Shown piece after piece: positions 48,090-58,100 of a stretch of DNA of 64,000 nucleotides (its first letter is position 1; every line of letters begins with the position of its first letter). The notes under the pieces were generated by a model. It had not been told where the DNA came from. It did not search any database and saw only the letters and a program-made list of their open reading frames with translations. The stretch lies in NCBI GenBank assembly GCA_028285685.1, contig JANQOR010000021.1, positions 41,904 through 105,903 on the forward strand, written 5' to 3'. The stretch is from Cyclobacteriaceae bacterium. GTDB taxonomy: Bacteria; Bacteroidota; Bacteroidia; Cytophagales; Cyclobacteriaceae. Both the position numbers and the translations under genes were made by a program.

Positions 48090-49078
48090 GAGCCCTGGTA
48101 ATCGGCGGAGGGGGCTTCCTTGGCCGATACATTGTTAAGAGACTACTAGCCAAGGGTGATTTTGTACGCGTTCTGTCCAGAAGATCTTATCCTGATTTGG
48201 GGGTTATGGAATCCGTTCATGGAGACATTCGCGATCCGGAAGTCGTGATGGATTCCTGTCGAGATATTGATGTGGTTTTTCATATGGCTGCCAAGATTGG
48301 ACATTGGGGTAAATGGCGAGACTTCTACGACACAAATGTCAAGGGCACTGAAAACGTAATCAAAGCCTGTGATTTTCACGGAGTTGGACGACTCATCTAT
48401 ACAAGCTCCGCCAGCGTAATATTCGATCACAGTGACCTGAGCAGCGTGGACGAAAGTTATCCCTACCCCAGCAAATATGATTCTCACTACGCCGCAACAA
48501 AAGCTAAGGCCGAGCAACTTGTTATCGTTGCGAACGAGGGCGATCATTTGAGAACAGTTGCTTTGAGACCTCACCTGATCTGGGGACCAGGAGATACACA
48601 TCTTATCCCGGGCATCGTTGATAGCGCCAGGAAGGGTCGGCTTGCTATGATCGGCAACAAACGGAATATGGTGGACTTCACCTATGTGGAAAATGTAGCC
48701 GATGCACATCTACTAGCTTGTGACCAACTTTTGAAAAGTCCTGATGTGGCCGGACAGGTCTATTTTATTACTCAAGATGAACCAATTCACTTGTGGGAGT
48801 TTGTCAATGATCTTCTTGAAGGTTTCGACCTACCACCGGTCAATCGTAGAGTATCAACCAAAATGGCCTATGCCCTTGCGGGAATATCCGAAGTGATCTA
48901 CAGAAAATTATCCTTAAAGGGTGAACCCAGATTAACGCGTTTTTTAGCTGGTCAACTGGCCTGCTCGCACCATTTTGACATCTCTAAAGCGAAACGTGAT
49001 TTGGGGTACTTTCCAAAAGTTTCAATGAAAGAAGGAATGAAAAGGCTGCTAGACTATGTCCAAAAAAATCCAACCTAG
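48065..49078 (+). CDS. oleD: OleD-type 2-alkyl-3-ketoacid reductase
   Basis: A 337-residue extended short-chain dehydrogenase (3-beta-HSD-like). The NADPH-binding motif IGGGGFLGRY is at residues 13-22, GDIRD at about 55-59, the conserved HMAAKIGHWGKWRDFYDTNV segment (very typical of OleD) at about 72-91, and the catalytic YAATK at about 142-146. OleD reduces the beta-keto acid made by OleA before OleC lactonises it. The start overlaps oleC by 25 bp. The stop is 26 bp from the stop of the convergent PKS-NRPS operon. Confidence 0.88.
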   Translation: MGSDQDQIRALVIGGGGFLGRYIVKRLLAKGDFVRVLSRRSYPDLGVMESVHGDIRDPEVVMDSCRDIDVVFHMAAKIGHWGKWRDFYDTNVKGTENVIKACDFHGVGRLIYTSSASVIFDHSDLSSVDESYPYPSKYDSHYAATKAKAEQLVIVANEGDHLRTVALRPHLIWGPGDTHLIPGIVDSARKGRLAMIGNKRNMVDFTYVENVADAHLLACDQLLKSPDVAGQVYFITQDEPIHLWEFVNDLLEGFDLPPVNRRVSTKMAYALAGISEVIYRKLSLKGEPRLTRFLAGQLACSHHFDISKAKRDLGYFPKVSMKEGMKRLLDYVQKNPT

Positions 49079-49103
49079 ATTCACTACGCTACAAATCGGA
49101 AGA

Positions 49104-49517
49104 TCACTTTTCCCTACTTTTCACAGCATTTCTTAACCCAATAATGGCCAAAAGGTAGATAAGCAATAGCCCAGTCTCCAGCCAGAATATCCATGGATTA
49201 ATAGATGGGTCTAGTTCATCGAAGTTCGTTTGGGAATTGATAATACTAAGAGCAATGATCGCAACTACACCTGAGGTAATAATTCCTGAAAGCAAAGGCA
49301 ATTGATCGGATGGTTTTCTAGCGGCTGTGTATAGAAAAACCGACCAGCCAAAAGCAAAGAAGGATATGATCCTGTCTTGGTATGCGTACGATGGAACATT
49401 AAAATAAATGAACAAGAATGGGATTTTCACTCCAATCATATGCACGATCGCAATGCCTAGAAAATAGGCTGCTCCAGCGAAAAGCAACCAGCTCAATATT
49501 CTTTCAGGAGACGACAT
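49104..49517 (-). CDS. Small four-helix membrane protein
   Basis: A 137-residue protein with four predicted transmembrane helices (about residues 7-28, 45-65, 73-93, 107-127). I do not recognise the family. It is the last gene of the minus-strand biosynthetic operon, 4 bp after the diiron oxygenase gene, so it may be a membrane partner or a housekeeping hitchhiker. Function unknown. Confidence 0.7.
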   Translation of the reverse strand: MSSPERILSWLLFAGAAYFLGIAIVHMIGVKIPFLFIYFNVPSYAYQDRIISFFAFGWSVFLYTAARKPSDQLPLLSGIITSGVVAIIALSIINSQTNFDELDPSINPWIFWLETGLLLIYLLAIIGLRNAVKSREK

Positions 49518-49521
49518 CTGG

Positions 49522-50949
49522 TCATTGTTTTCTTCCTATTATTTGTAAAAGTTTCTCAGGGGTAATGTAAAACCCTACCCTAGCCAATTGCTCGCTTAGC
49601 CGTGTCATCACGTGCAGATACAAAACTTCAGGGGCCACTCCAAACACTCGAAAGGCCTGGATAAGATGATGATCACTGGTTTTATCCCCATAGACTGCCT
49701 TTAGCATCACAGTTAAAACCTTGCGGTTTTGAAATTTTTCCCAACGTGTCCCTTTGTGATACAGTTCGTTGTATATCCCAACACATAGATCTAAATGACG
49801 CACCTCATCTTGCATGGAGATCGTCTGGCTGATACTTCGAAACAGGCTTTCCGGCATGAACTCATTTTTTCCAAAAAATTCGAGAGAAGCCGCACCAATC
49901 GCCTCTACAACAACGGCCATGAACATTCCAAGACGTGGGATGTAGCGAGCAAGCCACATGTAGCGGGTGGCTCCTTTTATAAGTACATCTGAGATGAATT
50001 CCTTGGCTTCCAGTTTTTCTGCCAGAAAGCGACGAAACGTCGCTGAATGCTTGGCTTCATCATTAACAAATGTGGTTATAACCTCTTGGATTTCACGATG
50101 ACGTTTGTAATGTATAATCCCCATGGTTAGTGGTGCAATTGCACTTTGCTCCACAACCAAGGCATGATTAGCTATATCCTTCAAACCCCGCAATTGGCGT
50201 TTTAATATAAGATTGGTCAACCTTTCTAAGTCCATTGACTTCTGAGGCACTTCTCCGGACTCAAGAACCTCGTTCAAAAGGTTCCTGGTTTCTTCTAACT
50301 CCCTAAGTAACCCGGGTTCGATCTGGCTGAGCTCTTTTTGAATTTTGTTTTTTATGTGCTTCGATTCTTCTTGAATTTGAGATTGTAACTCTCTTAACTC
50401 TCTTTGAGCCTGATTGGATCTTTCTGTAAGCTTGTCCAATTCCAATGCCTGCTCTTGTCGTTCTGATTCGCTTTCAAGAAGCCGAACTTTCTGATCGGTA
50501 TTGTAAAGACCCATCCGTTGAAGTTCACGTAAATCGATAGTCTCACTTTTAAGTATCTCCAATTCATCCCTAATCTTGAAAACACTTTCGCGACGATCCT
50601 TAAGGGGTTCCAGAATAGCTACTGCCTTGCTAATTGTCGTCTGCGATGGAGGCAAGCTTTCACCTATGTCCCTAAGCGCATCCTCATCAGCAGGAAGATG
50701 ATGTTCTTTGATTAACGCCATTTTTCGCTCAACGTCCTCCTTCATTATCGGCGCAGACATAAGTGCGATTTTTGAAAAATCATCGGTGCTGAGGTTTTTC
50801 AAATGGTTCTCCAGGTTCACTTGAACGTCCTGTGACCAATCAAATGCAGTGTCCTTATGCCAATATTTCTCCGCATGATCCTTTACATACTGGGTGAAGT
50901 CATGGGTAGGGGTAATGTAATAGTCGGATAAGTTTTTACCTTTCGTCAT
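49522..50949 (-). CDS. Ferritin-like diiron oxygenase-like protein with coiled-coil insertion
   Basis: A 475-residue protein. Residues about 260-475 form a ferritin-like helical bundle with candidate diiron ligands: E267 (VVEQSAIAPL), E298 and H301 (FVNDEAKHSATF), E349 (VVVEAIGAAS), E382 and H385 (MQDEVRHLDL). These spacings fit the diiron oxidases/oxygenases found in natural-product clusters. The N-terminus (YWHKDTAFDWS, residues 29-39) belongs to the same family, but residues about 115-235 are a charged heptad-rich coiled coil (RLLESESERQEQALELDKLT), which I do not expect in the usual roughly 300-residue relatives. Possible role: oxygenation of the PKS-NRPS product. It lies 44 bp after the PPTase gene. 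Confidence 0.72.
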   Translation of the reverse strand: MTKGKNLSDYYITPTHDFTQYVKDHAEKYWHKDTAFDWSQDVQVNLENHLKNLSTDDFSKIALMSAPIMKEDVERKMALIKEHHLPADEDALRDIGESLPPSQTTISKAVAILEPLKDRRESVFKIRDELEILKSETIDLRELQRMGLYNTDQKVRLLESESERQEQALELDKLTERSNQAQRELRELQSQIQEESKHIKNKIQKELSQIEPGLLRELEETRNLLNEVLESGEVPQKSMDLERLTNLILKRQLRGLKDIANHALVVEQSAIAPLTMGIIHYKRHREIQEVITTFVNDEAKHSATFRRFLAEKLEAKEFISDVLIKGATRYMWLARYIPRLGMFMAVVVEAIGAASLEFFGKNEFMPESLFRSISQTISMQDEVRHLDLCVGIYNELYHKGTRWEKFQNRKVLTVMLKAVYGDKTSDHHLIQAFRVFGVAPEVLYLHVMTRLSEQLARVGFYITPEKLLQIIGRKQ

Positions 50950-50993
50950 CGAAAAATGCTTAGGTGTGCATAGCTGCGTCGGATGTGATCAGG

Positions 50994-51770
50994 TCATAAT
51001 AAATTTAAGGAAAAATCTTGACACGAAACGCTCCAGTTTTCACCCTCAGCTGCAATGGCTGCCTGGTATCCTGGTCCGGGATCCAGATCCTGACCATATA
51101 TATTAAAATTTCTCCTATCAGCACCTTCGAGTAACACTGGTGATAATTTATCCGAACTCAGGGATGAAATATCACAAGACTCCAAAGGAAACGAAAGACC
51201 CTCTCCTATCGACTTGACAAAGGCTTCCTTCCTGGTCCAGAATTGAAAGAATAGCTGGAGCCTCTTGGCATTTGAAAGGTTCATCAACGCATTGATTTCA
51301 TTCTTAGAAAAGAACCGAGTGGCTAATTGCTCAATCTCCACATTATTTCTAATTTGTTCAATGTCGATTCCCACAGCTCTGCCTGAACTAATGGCGTACA
51401 GGCCGATTGCTCCAGAGTGGGACATGTTGAAGGTAAGGTCCTTTTGACTTGGCCTTAGCGCCAGAATTGGTTTATGGTTAACTGACTCGCTGAATAGTAT
51501 ACTCTTGGGATCTTGTCCCAAATAGCAACCAAGCAAGGCGCGAAGTACTCCATGTGAAACAATAAATCGATCTCTGTCTTTCTCGTGATACATTCTGTCA
51601 GCCCTCTCCTTTTCATTTTCCGAAAGCGATCTAAAAAACCTTGCCATGGATTCCTTATCCACGTCAAGAAAGGTACGCCACACATGCACTTCATCAGGCA
51701 AAAGATGAAATGAGGTGTCACGTGTCTCCCAGTTTTCACTATCGGTTAATATATCCATTGGTTCACTCAT
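50994..51770 (-). CDS. Sfp-type 4'-phosphopantetheinyl transferase
   Basis: A 258-residue enzyme that attaches the phosphopantetheine arm of CoA to carrier proteins. Motifs: FNMSHSGAIGLYA (about residues 113-125), VGIDIEQI (Mg-binding Asp, about 132-139) and FWTRKEAFVKSIGEGLSFPL (WxxKEA motif, about 176-195). This is the Sfp/Gsp/HetI class that activates PCP and ACP domains, consistent with the adjacent PKS and NRPS. It overlaps the P450 gene by 8 bp. Confidence 0.94.
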   Translation of the reverse strand: MSEPMDILTDSENWETRDTSFHLLPDEVHVWRTFLDVDKESMARFFRSLSENEKERADRMYHEKDRDRFIVSHGVLRALLGCYLGQDPKSILFSESVNHKPILALRPSQKDLTFNMSHSGAIGLYAISSGRAVGIDIEQIRNNVEIEQLATRFFSKNEINALMNLSNAKRLQLFFQFWTRKEAFVKSIGEGLSFPLESCDISSLSSDKLSPVLLEGADRRNFNIYGQDLDPGPGYQAAIAAEGENWSVSCQDFSLNLL

Positions 51771-53100
51771 CTCTTTTGTGAACGGTCATCTTCATACCAT
51801 ATTTAGGTCGAAGGTTAACTAAGGGCAGCATTTCTACGGGATGGTCCGATACGAGTCTTAATCGCCACGACTGACCAACGGTGGCAAGGGTCAATACACC
51901 TTCCATCCATGCCAAGGGCTCGCCGATACAGGTTCGTGGGCCACCACTAAAGGGGAAATATTCAAATCTTTGTGGCTCCTTAGAATCCCATCTGTGGGGA
52001 TCAAAAATCTCTGGATTCTCATAAAACCTTGGATCCCTGTGAATTAAATACTGACTCATCAATACTAATGATCCTTTTGGGATGACATATTGATCTATTT
52101 CAAAATCTTCAAGCGATTCTCTCGGCGTCACATAGGTTGGCGGAAACAACCTCATAGATTCTGTCATCACTTTTCGCGTAAAGGGCAGTTTCCCGATATC
52201 TCCTACCGTAGGTAGTTTACCTTGAAGTTCCCGATCTAATTCTTCGTGAAACTCTGCTTCTACCTGGTCATTTTGAGAAAGTAGGTACCACGTCCAGGTG
52301 AGAGCTGTTGAAGTTGTGTCGAATGCGGTTAGAAATAAAGTAATCGCTTCGTCCCGAATTTGCTCATCGCTCATAGTATTCTCACTGTCGTGTTCACCAT
52401 GCGGATAAAGAAGTAGGGACATTAGGTCCTCATGAGTTCCGTCATCATTTCTTCTGTCTTCAATAATCCCATATATCAGTCTATCCAGCCGGGCTTTGGC
52501 CTTTTTGAATCGAATACTACTTGGTAGTGGGAGTTTGAGCAACCATTCTGAAAAGGGAATGGACGTTCTTCCGAAAAGTGCAGTGGCAGTATCTAAAGCA
52601 TTTACTATTTCTTCACTTTCCTCTTCAATGTCAACGTTAAACATAATTCTACCAGCCATGATCGAACTCATTTCAGTCATTTCGTCTCTTATATCCACAG
52701 TTTCACCTTCTTCCCAGCTTTTCATCATTTTGGTGACACAATCGACTATAATAGGGACATACGACTCAACTCTTTTTCTATGAAATGCTGGCTGTATAAT
52801 TCGAGCTTGCCGCTTATGAAATTCTCCTTCACTTGTTAGAATACCGTTCCCGATCAACTTCTTGGTCATTTCCAACGGTCGGCCTTTAACAAAATTTTCA
52901 TGACGGGTAGACAGTACCTCACGGATATGATCTGGATTGTTTAAAAGAACAATTCGAATGGGACCAATACGGAAGTGTACGATATCTCCATAGCTTTTGA
53001 CTACTTTATCCATGAAGCCGATGATGTCCTTTCGAAAATCAGTTAGATGACCTAAAGGGATCTTCGTTTTTGGGCCTGGAGGAAGTCGATGTTTCTTCAT
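51763..53100 (-). CDS. Cytochrome P450
   Basis: A 445-residue haem monooxygenase. All P450 landmarks are present: I-helix oxygen-binding LFLTAFDTTSTALTW, ExxR in TESMRLFPPTY, PERF-like region HRWDSKEPQRF, and the haem-thiolate loop FPFSGGPRTCIGEPLA. I chose the ATG at 53100 (KKHRLPPGPK, the usual proline-rich hinge); a frame from 53133 overlaps the end of the KASIII gene. No membrane anchor. Its position between the KASIII and PPTase genes suggests that it oxidises the PKS-NRPS product (hydroxylation or similar). Redox partners are not in the window. Confidence 0.93.
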   Translation of the reverse strand: MKKHRLPPGPKTKIPLGHLTDFRKDIIGFMDKVVKSYGDIVHFRIGPIRIVLLNNPDHIREVLSTRHENFVKGRPLEMTKKLIGNGILTSEGEFHKRQARIIQPAFHRKRVESYVPIIVDCVTKMMKSWEEGETVDIRDEMTEMSSIMAGRIMFNVDIEEESEEIVNALDTATALFGRTSIPFSEWLLKLPLPSSIRFKKAKARLDRLIYGIIEDRRNDDGTHEDLMSLLLYPHGEHDSENTMSDEQIRDEAITLFLTAFDTTSTALTWTWYLLSQNDQVEAEFHEELDRELQGKLPTVGDIGKLPFTRKVMTESMRLFPPTYVTPRESLEDFEIDQYVIPKGSLVLMSQYLIHRDPRFYENPEIFDPHRWDSKEPQRFEYFPFSGGPRTCIGEPLAWMEGVLTLATVGQSWRLRLVSDHPVEMLPLVNLRPKYGMKMTVHKRDE

Positions 53101-53111
53101 GGATACATCCG

Positions 53112-55121
53112 TCAAAAATGATAAATAGCACAACCTACCTGAATGCCAGAACCCACGCTAATGACCAGCCCGAGATCTCCTGAATGCACAACTCCACTTG
53201 TAAGCGCATTTTCCAGCGCAAATGCTCCTGAGGACGAAAAAAGATCTGGCCCCTCACCAACCACATTAACAAATCTTTCTGATGGGATTCCAAGTGCACT
53301 ACCTAGTGCTGAGATAAAGTATGAGGAGATCTGTGGTGGAAAAATCTTATGAAAATCCTTGAGTTCAAATCCTTCTGCATCCAGAAATTCGATCACAGTT
53401 GAAACTATGCAAGAAATGTACTCCATTTCAAGATCTTCATCCTTTTTGATATTAAGAAAGGGCTTGCCTTTGTGATGGGTCCAGTGAGTGATATAAGATT
53501 CAACTTTCTCTGTTCTATATCCAAAGTGAAATCGAGAAAAGCACTTCTTGTCTTCACGGTCAGATTCTAGCAGAACCGCCGAAGCACCCTCATGTACACC
53601 TAATAAATCATTGGGGAAGAATTGAGCATTATTTTCAAACTCCGAAGAAATGATCAATGCCCTGCGGCATTTTTGAGCTGACATTAGATTTTGTACCACG
53701 TGACAGGCGTTCAGGAATCCGACCGCTCCATTGAAGATGTCGAATGCCAGTGTTCCGCTGCCTGGGGTTAAGCCAGTGGAATTTATTTCCAACTCCCCAG
53801 CCAGCAATGCCGCATACGCCGGTTCCACCAGGTAGTCTGTTCGGTAGACGCCACAGTATATTATAAGATCAATCGAATTTCGAGGCTGCCCTGAGTTAGC
53901 AATACACCTATTGGCTGCTTCGCAGGCGTATGCTATTGAATTGGCTTCCCCTTCGTCATCCTTCTGCGCGGTTCCAATACTTGTTATGCGAATTTTCTTC
54001 AATTGATTTTTTACGGCATTGACCTCCGGCTTCTTCTGACTCCCGTTACTTGATCCTTGCGGATTACGAATTCTGTCCGGAAGGCCATCAAAGACATAAA
54101 GTGCAGTCCCAACAGTGATTCCCGAAGCTGAAATGCTAAAAACGATTTTGTCCCCGGCATTGATTTTATGCTGCTGAATCTGGTCGTATATCGCGACCAA
54201 GTGCGTTGTGGATGCAGAATTGCCACGTTTTTCCAAATTGTTGACTGTATTCTCATCGTGATAAACCGGAGCTTCTAACAGCCGGTTGATTTCTTTTCGA
54301 GCGCTGGTCAGGGTCATAGTTGACGTCTGATGCATGATGAGCTGCTGCACACTTTCGGGAGTCCACTTGACTTTTTCGAGCATGCTCAAAGAGTGCTTAG
54401 CTCCTGCTTTCAGAGCAACATCTGTCAACTTCACTGAGTCAGTAAGCATGATAAAACCACCGTGATCAAAGTCTGTGGTTTTTGCTGTGCAATACCAACT
54501 GTAGGCACCAAGCGTAGCCAGATCCATCTCAAGAAATCCCACGTTATCCCCAGATCCCGCTTCCAACAGAACGGCCGCTCCTGCATCTCCGAGTGTCAGA
54601 CAGGCTAACCTCTCGTCCATGTAGCTTTCAACTTCCTGTTGAGCAGTCCTGGTCAGGTGTGAAATATACTCACCACTAACAACCATCCCTCGTCGGATGA
54701 CACCAGTTTGTATAAAAGAGTTCACAAGGTAGATTCCTGTGAACATGCCGGCACATGCATTAGCAACATCGAATGCTAAGGCATTTACAAAACCAAAATG
54801 TTCCTTTAGTCGCACTGCAGTCCCCGGTTCAAACGTGACCTTTTGCGGACCGTCATATCTTGAAATATTGGTGCAAATGATCAAATCAACATCCTCTATT
54901 GTGTATTTCGACTTAGACATGCAATCTGCAACCGCTTGCTTTGCCAAATCAATCGAGAACTCAGTCTTGCCAGCCATCGGTCTTGACTTGATGCCTGTTA
55001 TTTTCTCAAGTGGGAAACGGATTCTCTTACTACATCCTTCTAGAACTTCAGCTGTTGACACAGACTCAGGCGGATGGTAGACGCCAATACTTTCCATGAT
55101 GATGTTGCGGGGTTGGCTCAT
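53112..55121 (-). CDS. Tandem KASIII (ketoacyl synthase III) protein with degenerate second domain
   Basis: A 669-residue protein with two KASIII/FabH-like folds in one chain. Domain 1 (residues about 5-345) retains the catalytic triad: Cys123 in FDVANACAGMFTG, His264 in LIMHQTSTMT and Asn301 in KRGNSASTTH. Domain 2 (about 378-669) keeps the fold (AFDIFNGAVGFLNACH, GLVISVGSGIQVGCA) but has Ala466 at the cysteine position, FPPQISSYF in place of the His motif, and GPDLFSSSG in place of the Asn motif, so it is probably non-catalytic. KASIII homologues act in OleA-type condensations, acyl transfer and off-loading of polyketide chains. It is encoded 19 bp after the NRPS, and no thioesterase is nearby, so chain release is a reasonable guess. 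Confidence 0.88.
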   Translation of the reverse strand: MSQPRNIIMESIGVYHPPESVSTAEVLEGCSKRIRFPLEKITGIKSRPMAGKTEFSIDLAKQAVADCMSKSKYTIEDVDLIICTNISRYDGPQKVTFEPGTAVRLKEHFGFVNALAFDVANACAGMFTGIYLVNSFIQTGVIRRGMVVSGEYISHLTRTAQQEVESYMDERLACLTLGDAGAAVLLEAGSGDNVGFLEMDLATLGAYSWYCTAKTTDFDHGGFIMLTDSVKLTDVALKAGAKHSLSMLEKVKWTPESVQQLIMHQTSTMTLTSARKEINRLLEAPVYHDENTVNNLEKRGNSASTTHLVAIYDQIQQHKINAGDKIVFSISASGITVGTALYVFDGLPDRIRNPQGSSNGSQKKPEVNAVKNQLKKIRITSIGTAQKDDEGEANSIAYACEAANRCIANSGQPRNSIDLIIYCGVYRTDYLVEPAYAALLAGELEINSTGLTPGSGTLAFDIFNGAVGFLNACHVVQNLMSAQKCRRALIISSEFENNAQFFPNDLLGVHEGASAVLLESDREDKKCFSRFHFGYRTEKVESYITHWTHHKGKPFLNIKKDEDLEMEYISCIVSTVIEFLDAEGFELKDFHKIFPPQISSYFISALGSALGIPSERFVNVVGEGPDLFSSSGAFALENALTSGVVHSGDLGLVISVGSGIQVGCAIYHF

Positions 55122-55140
55122 AAAAAGGTTGTTCTAGAAT

Positions 55141-58100
55141 TCATCGTTCGTTGACATCTTTTTCGGTGGTGTTTGTGATATTTTCGGATAGCTCTGCGAT
55201 GGTCTGAAACTCAAAAATATGTTCCGGACTCAATCGAAAACCTGCCATGTTGGCTTTGGCAACCATCTGTAGGCTCTGAATCGAAGCCCCCCCGAGTTCA
55301 AAAAAATTGTCATGGACACCAACCTGTTCTACCTCCAGCACATCCTGCCAAATATTTACAAGTACCCGTTCATCTTCGTTTCTTGGAGCTTGATAATTGT
55401 CAGTAGCACGAACATCCGGCGGAACAGGTAATGCTGCACGGTCGAGCTTGCCGTTTGGTGTTAGTGGTAGGCTGTCCAGGGGAATAAAAACAGTCGGTAT
55501 CATGTAAGTGGGAATCTTTTCTTTCAGAAAACTTCTTAGATCATCGCTGTCGATCGGTTCACTCCGAGCCGAGACAAAATAAGCTATCAATCGCCTTTCT
55601 CCGGAAGCTTCAGTTCTTGCAATAACGATAGCTTCGCTGACGGCAGGGTTTTGCATCATTTGTGTAGAAATCTCACCAAGCTCAATCCGGTAGCCATTGA
55701 TTTTCACCTGGTGGTCGACTCTGCCAAGTACCTCAATAGAATGGTCCGACAAATACCTGGCACGATCTCCGGTCTTGTACAAACGGCCTCTTGGCTCAAC
55801 TCCCAAACGATCCTTAATAAATTTTTCGGATGTCAGCGAAGCGTTGTTGAGGTAACCGTTCGCCAAACCGTCTCCTCCAATGTGTAATTCCCCAACCACC
55901 CCTATTGGCAAGGGTTGAAGGTTTTCGTCCAGGATGTACATTTGTGTATTGTTGATTGGTTTCCCAATCGTAATTTTCTGTTCACCCGACTGCACCTTAC
56001 AAGTCGACGACCATATAGTGGTCTCAGTTGGGCCATACATATTCCACAAGGTTCCCACTCGATCAAGAATTTTGTTTGCAAGTCTTCTGGTTAGTACATC
56101 ACCACCCGACAGTGCTTTCATCGTATTCGACCCTGACCAATCTGACTCCACCAACATTTGCCAGGTCGCTGGTGTCGCCTGCATAATAGTTGCTTGATGA
56201 TCGTCGATTCCCTGGCTTAGCAAATACGGGTTTGTGGTCATTTCTTCGCTTGCAATGATTACTGTAGCACCAACAATGAGCGGAAGGAACAATTCAAGCG
56301 CCGCAATATCGAACGAGAAGGCTGTAACAGCAATCAGCCTGTCCTCATCAGACAATCCCGGCTCAGATTTCATTGACCACATGAAATTGGTTAGGGCAGA
56401 ATGTGACACCATCACTCCCTTTGGCTGGCCGGTTGAGCCAGAAGTATAAATGATGTAGGCCAGGTCAGAGGAACGAACATCGCCATCGGGCAGCGAGAGG
56501 GGTCTTTCAACCCATGATTTTTCATCATTAAGATTTATGACATGCACCTTCATCTGACCCCAGGAGCTTAAATCGATGTTAGTAATCAAAACATGTACGT
56601 CAGCATCGCTCAAAATAAATCTCACCCTATTCTCAGGGTAACTATCGTGAATCGGAATGTAAGTACCTCCAGCTTTGAGCACGGCCACCAATGTTTCTGC
56701 GATTTCCAATGATCTTCTCATTAGCACGCCCACTCGAACCCCTCGGTCAACTCCTAGTGACTTTAGATATGCCGCAAGTGTGTCAATCCGGAGATTGAGT
56801 TCGGAATAGGTCAGTGACTGTGCTTCAAAAACAACGGCTGTTTTTGTTGGAAATCGGGAAGCCTGTTCCTCAACAAGATGATGGACACACTTTTCCGAAG
56901 GAAAATCGATTTGAGTTTGGTTAAGTCGATGAAGCAAAAAATCCTTTTCTTTTTCTTCAACGATTTTCAATCGAGAGAGTGGGAGATCAGGATTCTGTAT
57001 ACAATCCTCTAAAAGCAATAGATAGGATTTGAACATTCTATCAATACTTGCGGATTCAAAATGAGTCCGATTATATTCAACCGTTCCTAAGTATTGGTCT
57101 TTCGATTTAGTAATCATCAAACTCAGGTCAAACTGTGCTACACCGCGATCCACATCAAGTGGAAGAATGTCCAAAGCAGAAAGGCTCAATGGGGGCATTG
57201 GCACATTTTGCATGTTGAAAACAACTTGAAAAATGGGAGGTCTGCTAAGATCCCGAGCGGGCTTTAATTCTTCCACCAATTTTTCAAAGGGCAGATCCTG
57301 ATGAGCGTAAGCACCCACAGCAACATCACGTACCTTCCTCACCAGATCTCGAAATGAGGGATCTCCTGCTGTGCTTGTCCGAAGTGCCAGTGTATTGATA
57401 AAAATGCCCACAAGATTCTCGAGCTCGGGTCTATTTCGATTAGCGATGGGGGTTCCAACAATGAGATCCTCCTGCCCTGAATAACGGCGAAGCAAAACGA
57501 TGAAAATCGTGAGTAGAGACATAAACAACGTGACATTCTCTCCATGTGTGATTTTTTCAAGCCTGGTAGTCAAATCAGCAGAAATTGGAAATCGATACGT
57601 CCCTCCTTCGTAGGATTGTCGTGAGCTTCTTGGCCGGTCAGTGTGCAATTCTAGAACGGGAAGTTCTCCATTCAGTTGATTTTTCCAATAAGCCAAATCA
57701 GGTTGGTAATCCTCATCACCAACCTTTTGAACTTGCCAATTAGCAAAATCCGCATACTGAATGGGCAGGTCTGGTAGTTTGGTTGATGTACCATTTATAA
57801 TGTCATCATAATTTGTGATGAGTTCTTTCAAGAACAACCCCAGGGACCAGCCATCGGCGATGGTGTGATGGATTACAACGAGAAAGATGTAGGTATCATC
57901 AACAAGATCAAACAATCTGAGGCGCATCAATGGTGCCTTGGACAAATCGAAAGGTTGAAGAACGATTTCTTCCGCAAGCTTCCGTGCCTTACTCATCTGT
58001 TCATAGAGCTTGCCAGGCTCAATGCTGATCCTCTCAATCGTGATTTTTAACTCATTTACCAGTTTCAAATCCGGCAAACCTTGGTCAAAAACAAAATGAG

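Noticed and set aside
53112-55121. OleA homologue for the oleBCD operon
   Set aside because: The fused two-domain architecture and its place in the PKS-NRPS operon do not match the single-domain OleA of about 340 residues. It is kept as a hypothesis in findings, not as a call.
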